From UBA1715 sp045599365 (GTDB lineage Bacteria > Bacteroidota > Bacteroidia > Bacteroidales > UBA1715), in NCBI GenBank assembly GCA_045599365.1, contig JAZRVS010000085.1, positions 1-5,263 of the forward strand: 5,263 nt of DNA, in the 5' to 3' direction. The notes beneath the pieces are model-generated. The model ran no database searches, was not told the DNA's origin, and saw only the letters and a program-made list of their open reading frames with translations. How positions within the stretch are numbered: the first letter of the stretch is position 1; every line of letters begins with the position of its first letter. The position numbers and the translations under genes were made by a program. Shown here piece by piece: positions 1 to 5,263 of this stretch.

Positions 1-1
1 C

Positions 2-3000
2 ACAACTGCCGCACAAAAAATTGAACCTGAAGTTTCCTTTATTCTTGACATTGGCGGTCAAGATATGAAGGCTATTTTTATAAAAAATGGCAAAATTCAA
101 AATGTTGAAATAAATGAAGCCTGTTCTTCTGGATGCGGTTCGTTTATTCAAAATTTTGCACAAACATTAAATCATACAGCAGAATCGTTTGGTAAACTTG
201 CTTGTACAGCACCAAAACCATGTGATTTAGGTTCTCGTTGTACGGTTTTCATGAATTCACAAGTAAAACAAGCTCTTCGTGAAGGAGCTCAAACATCAGA
301 AATTGCTGCGGGACTGGCATATTCTGTGATAAAAAATGCTTTATTTAAAGTATTGCAAATCAAGAATATGAATATTCTTGGCGAAAAAATTCTCGTTCAA
401 GGTGGAACATTCAAAAACCCATCAATTTTCCGCGCTATGGAAAAATTGACAGGTAAAACAATTTATAGTTCAAATAAACCAGAATTGATGGGTGCGTTAG
501 GTGCTGCATATTACGCACAAACGTGCTATAAAAACAATCAAGTGCAGTCTATTTTCATTAGTTATAATAACCGAAAAAACGCACTGGACTACACCACTCG
601 ACAAATCAATTGTAAAGGTTGTTCTAATAGTTGTTTAGTAACGAAATTTACATTTAACAACAATGCCATTCATTATTCTGGAAACAAATGCGAAAAAATA
701 TTCACATCAAAAGGTAATCTGACAGGACGTGGAGAAAATTTATATGAATTTAAATACGATTTAATTTTCAATCGCGATACAAATGCCTTAAACGATGTTA
801 AGAACGTGAAAATTGGAATTCCAAGAATTTTAGGAATGTACTCTAATTTTCCATTCTGGAACACTCTTTTCACTCATTCTGGAATAGATGTAATTCTTTC
901 TGATGAATCAACGACAAAAATCTACGAACGAGGACAGGGAACAATAATGGCAGACAATATTTGTTTTCCCGCGAAACTTGCTCACGGACACATATTTAAT
1001 CTTGTTGAGAAAAATGTTGATAGAATATTCTATCCACTTACGATATACGAAGAAAACGAATTTAAAGAATCAAAAAATAGTTACAACTGCCCTGTCGTTT
1101 CAAGTTATGCAGAAGTTCTCGACAGCGCAATTCCAAGTGAAAAACGAAACAGTATTCCGTTTGATAAACCTGTAATTACATTTCGCGACGATACATTACT
1201 CAAAAAGAATTGTTGGGATTATATCAAACAATTTGGCGTAAAAAAGAAAATATTTGATACCGCTTTTGACGAAGCTTTACGCGAACAAAAACGCTTTAGA
1301 GAACAGTACAAGAAAAAGGGATTCCGCATAATGGAACGTGCGAAACAAGAAGGAAAACCAATTGTCATGTTGGCTGCACGTCCATATCACACAGATCTTT
1401 TAATTCACCAAAAGACCTCACAAATCTTGTCTGAACTTGGTGCAAGTGTCGTTACTGAAGAAATTGTTACTAATATCCAGGGCGTTTCCTTGAAAGACTA
1501 TTTACACGTTGCCCAATGGAACTATCCCAATAGAATTATGCGTGCTGCTCAATGGGTCGTAAACAACGATGATTATGATATTCATTTTGTACAAATGAAC
1601 TCATTTGGTTGCGGTCCAGATAGCTTCTTAACCGACGAAATAAAAGAATATTTTGAACAAGCAAAAAAATCATACACATTCATTCGCGTTGATGAGATAA
1701 ATAGCACTGGATCAATGAGATTGCGACTTCGCTCTCTTATTGAAACTATAAAGTTAGGTGTTGGAAGACAAGAAAATGAAGGTAATAGAATTATCAAAAA
1801 AACACCTCCATTTAACATTGAAGATAAAAATCGCAAAATAATCGCACCATTCTTTACCAAATTTATATCTCCTTTAGTACCTCCAATTTTCGAATATTTG
1901 GGATACAAAATGGAAACATTACCTATTTCCAATAAAGAATCGGTAAATGTTGGTCTTGCCTACTCCAATAATGAAATTTGTTTTCCTGCAACGCTTGTTA
2001 TTGGAGACATTATAAAAGCCTTAAAATCTGGCAAATATGATTTGAACAAAACAGCCGTAATAATGACTCAGACAGGTGGACAATGCCGTGCATCTAACTA
2101 TATTGCTCTCATAAAAAAAGCAATTTTGAATAGCGGTATAGATACTGTTCCTGTCGTTTCATTCGCTACTGGTGGCTCACAAGACAACGAGCAACCTGGT
2201 TTTGAATTAGCATGGACAAAAGTCATAAAACTAATTCTTGCGGTAGCATTGTTTAGCGATGTATTGTCAAGAATGCACTACGCAACAATTGTTCGTGAAA
2301 AAATTGCAGGAAAAACCGAAGAACTAACAAAAACCTATTTAGATAACGCAGCGGAACTTGCTCGACACAATAATCACGTTGGTATTTTGCGACTACTGAC
2401 CAATGCCGTAAACGATTATAACGAATTGGCTTTAGACAATTGCCCTCGCCCACAAGTTGGGATTGTTGGCGAAATCTACCTAAAATATAATCCGTATGCC
2501 AATATGTACGTTGCTGATTGGTTGATTGCGCAAGGCATAGAACCTCGTTTCCCCGATTTGATGGATTTCTTCACACAAGAATTTATCAACTTGAAAGTCA
2601 ACACGAAACATAACTTACGAACAACAAGTATTGGTACAAAAATATTTGCCGATTACCTTCAACTTCGTTACGATAGATTTGAGAAAAAAGTAGAAAAAAT
2701 CGCTTCGAAATTCAAATATTATCGACAAAAAAATGGCATTTCCAACGAAGCAAAAAATGCCGAGCAAGTGCTTAGCCTTGTAAATCAATTTGGTGAAGGT
2801 TGGCTTATTCCTGCCGAAATTATCAGTTTTTCTCAAGAAGGAGTAAACAATGTGGTAAGTTTACAACCTTTTGGTTGCATTGCAAATCACATTATATCAA
2901 AAGGAATAGAAAAAAGAATAAAAACTTTGTATCCAAAAACAAGTTTATTATTCCTTGATTTTGACGGAAATACAAGCGAAGTCAACGTACAGAATCGTCT

Positions 3001-3061
3001 TCATTTCTTGGCTCAAAATGCAAAAAACGAATTCGAAGAATCACTAAAAAGCAATAAATAA
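2..3061 (+). CDS. Fused 2-hydroxyacyl-CoA dehydratase activase / DUF2229 protein, 5' end outside window
   Basis: This is the C-terminal 1019 residues of a large protein; the reading frame is open to the window edge. The first ATG (65) lies inside the conserved ATPase motif DIGGQDMK (47-70), so it is not the true start. The visible half of the BcrAD/BadFG-type ASKHA ATPase domain has a CxSGCGSF motif (Cys codons 122 and 134) and a CTVF motif (Cys codon 239). The spacing from the Cys at 122 to that at 239 is 39 residues, as between the two cluster-ligand cysteines of HgdC-type activators. The motif VQGGTFKNP matches the second phosphate-binding region. A CxxCxxxC-x18-C cluster follows (611-691). 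A DUF2229 part starts near 806, with NICFPAKL, then HgdB-like segments including NSFGCGPD, EICFPATL, TGGQCRASNY and QPFGCIANH. Known activators use ATP hydrolysis to deliver an electron to a dehydratase; this fused family has no firmly established substrate. It is probably cytosolic and oxygen-sensitive. It is likely co-transcribed with the MBL gene 4 bp downstream. Confidence 0.9.
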   Translation, partial: TTAAQKIEPEVSFILDIGGQDMKAIFIKNGKIQNVEINEACSSGCGSFIQNFAQTLNHTAESFGKLACTAPKPCDLGSRCTVFMNSQVKQALREGAQTSEIAAGLAYSVIKNALFKVLQIKNMNILGEKILVQGGTFKNPSIFRAMEKLTGKTIYSSNKPELMGALGAAYYAQTCYKNNQVQSIFISYNNRKNALDYTTRQINCKGCSNSCLVTKFTFNNNAIHYSGNKCEKIFTSKGNLTGRGENLYEFKYDLIFNRDTNALNDVKNVKIGIPRILGMYSNFPFWNTLFTHSGIDVILSDESTTKIYERGQGTIMADNICFPAKLAHGHIFNLVEKNVDRIFYPLTIYEENEFKESKNSYNCPVVSSYAEVLDSAIPSEKRNSIPFDKPVITFRDDTLLKKNCWDYIKQFGVKKKIFDTAFDEALREQKRFREQYKKKGFRIMERAKQEGKPIVMLAARPYHTDLLIHQKTSQILSELGASVVTEEIVTNIQGVSLKDYLHVAQWNYPNRIMRAAQWVVNNDDYDIHFVQMNSFGCGPDSFLTDEIKEYFEQAKKSYTFIRVDEINSTGSMRLRLRSLIETIKLGVGRQENEGNRIIKKTPPFNIEDKNRKIIAPFFTKFISPLVPPIFEYLGYKMETLPISNKESVNVGLAYSNNEICFPATLVIGDIIKALKSGKYDLNKTAVIMTQTGGQCRASNYIALIKKAILNSGIDTVPVVSFATGGSQDNEQPGFELAWTKVIKLILAVALFSDVLSRMHYATIVREKIAGKTEELTKTYLDNAAELARHNNHVGILRLLTNAVNDYNELALDNCPRPQVGIVGEIYLKYNPYANMYVADWLIAQGIEPRFPDLMDFFTQEFINLKVNTKHNLRTTSIGTKIFADYLQLRYDRFEKKVEKIASKFKYYRQKNGISNEAKNAEQVLSLVNQFGEGWLIPAEIISFSQEGVNNVVSLQPFGCIANHIISKGIEKRIKTLYPKTSLLFLDFDGNTSEVNVQNRLHFLAQNAKNEFEESLKSNK

Positions 3062-3065
3062 AATT

Positions 3066-3704
3066 ATGCAAATAAAAGTTTTTTCATTCAATCCATTTCA
3101 GGAAAAAACATACGTAATTTATGATGAAGAAACATCTGATTGTGCCATAATTGACCCAGGTTGCTACTATGATGACGAAAAGCAAAAACTGGTTATCTTT
3201 TTAACAGAGAACCAATTAGTACCAACAAAAATCTTATATACACATTGTCATCTTGACCACGTGTTTGGCGCAAAATTCTTAGCAGAGCAATATCCATTAG
3301 TAAAGTTTTACGCACATCCATACGAGAATTATTTTATAGAACACGCACTCGAAGAATGGCAAAAATTTGGAATTACAATACAACAGCCACCAGCAATATC
3401 ACATTTTGTTTCTGAACAAGAAAAAATTTTTATCGGTTCTATTATATTGCAAGTAATTTGCACACCCGGACATAGTTTAGGTGGTGTTTGCTACTATTGC
3501 GAGAAAGAAAAAGTCTTATTTTGCGGAGACACCATCTTTGCTGGTAGCGTTGGCAGAACAGACTTATTCGGTGGTAATGAAGATACATTGATAAATTCCA
3601 TTAGACAAAAAATATTTACCCTACCAGACGAAACACAATTGTATTGCGGTCATGGTTATCCTACCACTATTGGTAACGAGAAACAGTCAAATCCATATTT
3701 ATAA
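3066..3704 (+). CDS. MBL-fold metallo-hydrolase, glyoxalase II / YcbL-like
   Basis: A complete 212-residue metallo-beta-lactamase-fold hydrolase, probably cytosolic; no signal peptide or membrane segment is seen. The metal-site residues are all present: THCHLDH (His60, His62, Asp64, His65), TPGHS (His136), CGDTIF (Asp155) and CGHG (His196). The SVGRTDLFGG segment is typical of the short glyoxalase II-like (YcbL) group. At 212 residues it lacks the C-terminal helical substrate-binding region of classical hydroxyacylglutathione hydrolases (about 250-260 residues). It probably hydrolyses a thioester or similar ester, but the substrate cannot be read from the sequence, and glutathione is generally not expected in anaerobic Bacteroidales. 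The ATG at 3066 gives a normal family N-terminus (MQIKVFSFNPFQEKTYVI). It follows the previous stop by 4 bp with only A-rich sequence and no Shine-Dalgarno, so translation may be coupled to the upstream gene. Confidence 0.93.
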   Translation: MQIKVFSFNPFQEKTYVIYDEETSDCAIIDPGCYYDDEKQKLVIFLTENQLVPTKILYTHCHLDHVFGAKFLAEQYPLVKFYAHPYENYFIEHALEEWQKFGITIQQPPAISHFVSEQEKIFIGSIILQVICTPGHSLGGVCYYCEKEKVLFCGDTIFAGSVGRTDLFGGNEDTLINSIRQKIFTLPDETQLYCGHGYPTTIGNEKQSNPYL

Positions 3705-3725
3705 TTTGTAAAATAAATATGGTAT

Positions 3726-3850
3726 TGATATACATCTTGGCTATTATTTATTTGTCAGTTACCAATTATAAGTTGTCAGGTAAATCTCTTTGTGTAATCA
3801 ACACCTCAGAAATCAGACTACAAATGTTTGTGTAGTCCAAATGTATATCA
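3726..3850. repeat. Long-range inverted repeat enclosing smaller hairpins
   Basis: The left arm 3726-3740 (TGATATACATCTTGG) pairs with the right arm 3837-3850 (CCAAATGTATATCA) over 14 base pairs with one bulged C. Inside lie a 5-bp stem TTACC/GGTAA (3759-3763 with 3779-3783), a 4-bp stem GTGT/ACAC (3792-3795 with 3801-3804) and a 7-bp stem GACTACA/TGTAGTC (3816-3822 with 3831-3837). The last shares base 3837 with the outer arm. A T8 run follows at 3859-3866, 8 nt after the outer stem. The arrangement resembles a closed multibranch RNA or a short terminal-inverted-repeat element. No flanking target duplication is visible. It lies in the gap between the MBL gene and ald, with no gene inside. 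The outer stem is clear in the sequence; its role is unknown. Confidence 0.55.
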
Positions 3851-3882
3851 TTCTCATATTTTTTTTAACCATCTTGCATTTT

Positions 3883-3918
3883 TTTGAAACAATCACACAA
3901 AAAAAGAGGTAAAATTTG
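3883..3918 (+). promoter_or_regulatory. Candidate Bacteroidota-type promoter for ald
   Basis: A TTTG at 3883-3886 and TAAAATTTG at 3910-3918 resemble the -33 TTTG and -7 TAnnTTTG elements of the Bacteroidota primary sigma factor. The spacing of 23 nt is slightly long and the -7 element has one extra base. If used, transcription would start near 3925, giving a leader of about 20 nt before the ATG at 3947. No exact TAnnTTTG was found among the TTTG sites checked elsewhere in 3705-3946. The match is imperfect in AT-rich DNA. Confidence 0.35.
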
Positions 3919-3942
3919 TATTTTCGGGCCGTAAAATTTTAC
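3909..3942 (+). promoter_or_regulatory. Repeated GTAAAATTT motif with perfect palindrome just before ald start
   Basis: GTAAAATTT occurs at 3909-3917 and again at 3931-3939, exactly 22 bp apart (about two helical turns). The second copy is part of a perfect 12-bp palindrome, GTAAAATTTTAC, at 3931-3942, four bases before the ald start codon. The first copy can also pair with 3934-3942 to form a 9-bp stem with a 16-nt loop. The first copy overlaps the candidate -7 element. This would suit an operator for a dimeric regulator or a leader hairpin that hides the ribosome site. Lrp/AsnC-family control of ald is known in other bacteria, but nothing here identifies the regulator. Confidence 0.4.
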
Positions 3943-3946
3943 GTAT

Positions 3947-5062
3947 ATGAAAATCGGTGTAACGAAAGAATTAAAAAACCACGAATACCGCGTGGGAATG
4001 ACACCAGACAATGTTTCTGCCTTTGTTGCTAAAGGACACGCAGTATATATTGAAACTCAAGCTGGTGAAGGTGCTGGATTTAGCGATGCTGACTATAAAA
4101 ATGCAGGAGCGCAAGTTTTAGATACTCCAGCCGAAGTGTATGAAAAATCAGAAATGATTTGGAAGGTAAAAGAACCAGAACCTTGCGAGTACAAATTTTT
4201 GCGTAAGAATCAAATCTTATTCACTTATCTGCACCTTGCTCCAAATCCACAATTGGCAAAAACTTTGATGGAAAAACAAGTAAAAGCAGTTGCTTTTGAG
4301 ACAATTGTTGATTCTGTTGGAAATCTTCCTTGTTTACGTCCTATGAGCCAAATAGCAGGACGTCTTTCTATTCAAGAAGGTGCCAAATACATAGAAAAAA
4401 GTTTTGGCGGTCGTGGCATTTTACTTGGTGGCGTTCCTGGGGTTGAACGTGGTAAAATAGTAATTGTTGGTGGCGGTACTGCTGGTACATACGCAGCAAA
4501 AGCAGCCGTTGGTATTGATGCAGAGGTTACTTTGCTCGACATAAATCTTAACCGATTAGCTTACCTTGAAGATATTTTTGGTGCATCGGTAACTACATTG
4601 TATTGTACTGAGGCAAATATCCGTAAGGCTTTGAAAGAAGCTGATTTGGTAATTGGTTCTGTCCTCATTCCAGGAGGAAAAACACCAAAATTAGTTCGTC
4701 GTGAACATCTTAAAATGATGAAAAAAGGCGCTGTAATTGTTGATATTGCTATTGACCAAGGTGGTTGTTGCGAAAGTTCTCACGTAACGACTCACGATGA
4801 CCCTGTTTTCATTGAAGATGGCGTTGTCCACTATTGCGTTGGAAATATGCCAGGAGCTGTTCCTTATACATCAACTGTAGCATTGGCAAATGCCACATTC
4901 CGTTATGGTATGATGATGGCTGATTTCGGATTGGAAGAAGCTGTAAAAAAAGATGCTGGTTTGGCAAAAGGTGTCAACATCTATGGCGGGAAATGTACAA
5001 ATCAAAACGTAGCAAATTCCCTTGGCTTAGAGTATAACGACATCTATCAAATGATTAAATAA
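3947..5062 (+). CDS. ald: Alanine dehydrogenase (NAD-dependent)
   Basis: A complete 371-residue cytosolic enzyme that interconverts L-alanine, water and NAD+ with pyruvate, ammonia and NADH. The length is the family norm. The N-terminus MKIGVTKELKNHEYRV is canonical and fixes the start at 3947. Residues known from characterised alanine dehydrogenases fall at the same numbers: Arg15, Lys75 (in KVKEPEP), His96 (in TYLHLAP), Ser134 and Asp270 (in DIAIDQGG). The Rossmann motif VGGGTAGTYAAK is at residues 174-185, and Asp198 at the end of the second strand indicates NAD rather than NADP. HYCVGNMPGAVPYTST (296-311) is the conserved C-terminal signature. No Shine-Dalgarno is seen. The gene ends in tandem stops (TAATAA), and a probable glutamine synthetase starts 56 bp downstream. 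Transhydrogenase subunit PntA is a relative, but the catalytic residues and length favour Ald. Confidence 0.97.
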   Translation: MKIGVTKELKNHEYRVGMTPDNVSAFVAKGHAVYIETQAGEGAGFSDADYKNAGAQVLDTPAEVYEKSEMIWKVKEPEPCEYKFLRKNQILFTYLHLAPNPQLAKTLMEKQVKAVAFETIVDSVGNLPCLRPMSQIAGRLSIQEGAKYIEKSFGGRGILLGGVPGVERGKIVIVGGGTAGTYAAKAAVGIDAEVTLLDINLNRLAYLEDIFGASVTTLYCTEANIRKALKEADLVIGSVLIPGGKTPKLVRREHLKMMKKGAVIVDIAIDQGGCCESSHVTTHDDPVFIEDGVVHYCVGNMPGAVPYTSTVALANATFRYGMMMADFGLEEAVKKDAGLAKGVNIYGGKCTNQNVANSLGLEYNDIYQMIK

Positions 5063-5073
5063 TAACAAATCAA

Positions 5074-5115
5074 TCTTAACTCTTAATTCTTAATTCTTAA
5101 TTCTTAATTCTTAAC
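5074..5115 (+). repeat. Six-copy 7-bp tandem repeat (TCTTAAY)
   Basis: TCTTAA starts at 5074, 5081, 5088, 5095, 5102 and 5109, a perfect 7-bp period over 42 bp. The four inner units are TCTTAAT and the first and last are TCTTAAC. The array fills most of the 56-bp spacer between ald and the next gene and ends 3 bp before the ATG at 5119. No promoter motif, Shine-Dalgarno or terminator hairpin is visible in the spacer. Copy-number change here would alter the distance from any upstream control element to the start codon. Confidence 0.93.
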
Positions 5116-5118
5116 TAT

Positions 5119-5263
5119 ATGAATCCTTCTATTGCAATGAATCCTAACAAGTTGGTTCAATATTTACAAAAACCAGCTTGCGAATTTACAAGAGCCGATA
5201 TTGTTAAATATTGTGCCGAAAACGATGTCCGTTTCATCAATTTCCACTATTGTGGTTGGGACG
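5119..5263 (+). CDS. glnA: Probable glutamine synthetase N-terminus, 3' end outside window
   Basis: Only 48 codons are visible, open to the window edge. The sequence MNPNKLVQYLQKPACEFTRA followed by a segment ending INFHYCGWD resembles, from memory, the N-terminus and start of the beta-grasp domain of a Bacteroidota type I-like glutamine synthetase of about 500 residues. That enzyme makes glutamine from glutamate, ammonia and ATP. No catalytic residues lie in the visible part, so the call rests on N-terminal resemblance and on position after ald. A second in-frame ATG at 5137 begins the conserved MNPNKLV segment and could be the true start; 5119 adds only six residues (MNPSIA). No Shine-Dalgarno precedes either start. 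The CGWD segment is unlike the version I recall from Bacteroides and may be lineage-specific. Confidence 0.65.
   Translation, partial: MNPSIAMNPNKLVQYLQKPACEFTRADIVKYCAENDVRFINFHYCGWD

Noticed and set aside
65..67. ATG at 65 as the start of the large protein
   Set aside because: It is the Met inside the conserved DIGGQDMK motif. The same frame is open and conserved-looking back to base 2, so the gene starts upstream of the window.
1582..1932. Open frame of 116 codons on the - strand (similar ones at 673-873, 2253-2453 and 2615-2836, and a + strand one at 978-1175)
   Set aside because: All lie wholly inside the clearly coding activase/DUF2229 gene in other frames and show no recognisable domain. 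They are shadows of the real gene.
3066..3704. True glutathione-dependent glyoxalase II
   Set aside because: The protein lacks the C-terminal glutathione-thioester-binding region, and the inferred host group generally lacks glutathione. Only the broader MBL-hydrolase call is supported.
3816..3866. Rho-independent terminator formed by the GACTACA/TGTAGTC hairpin and T8 run
   Set aside because: The stem is only 7 bp with an 8-nt loop, and the T run begins 21 nt after it. The outer stem also ends 8 nt before the T run, so the geometry is poor.
5074..5115. CRISPR-like array
   Set aside because: Units are 7 bp and contiguous with no spacers, so it is a simple tandem repeat.

Overview
The window is AT-rich, and none of its three visible gene starts has a recognisable Shine-Dalgarno sequence. 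With the protein types present, this suggests an anaerobic member of the Bacteroidota, probably Bacteroidales; the genus cannot be named from this sequence. All recognisable genes are on the + strand.

Layout: (1) Positions 2-3061 hold the 3' two-thirds or so of a very large gene whose 5' end lies outside the window. It encodes a fused protein with a 2-hydroxyacyl-CoA dehydratase activase (ASKHA ATPase / Fe-S) part, then a Cys cluster, then DUF2229 and HgdB-like dehydratase-related parts. (2) Four bases later, 3066-3704 encodes a small stand-alone metallo-beta-lactamase-fold hydrolase (glyoxalase II / YcbL type), almost certainly in the same transcript. (3) A 242-bp intergenic region (3705-3946) holds a long-range inverted repeat enclosing smaller hairpins (3726-3850), a T8 run, a candidate Bacteroidota-type promoter, and a repeated or palindromic GTAAAATTT motif directly before the next start codon. 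(4) 3947-5062 is a complete alanine dehydrogenase with all expected active-site residues. (5) A 56-bp spacer is mostly six perfect-period copies of a 7-bp repeat. (6) From 5119 to the window edge is the N-terminus of what looks like a Bacteroidota glutamine synthetase.

Functionally there are two blocks. The first is a probable two-gene operon: an oxygen-sensitive activase/dehydratase-like protein of unknown substrate plus an MBL hydrolase. The second is a nitrogen block: alanine dehydrogenase interconverts alanine with pyruvate and ammonia, and glutamine synthetase assimilates ammonia. I see no clear new defence or mobile system. The least explained items are the non-coding ones: the 125-bp structured intergenic element, the motif pair before ald, and the heptamer array before the glutamine synthetase start.
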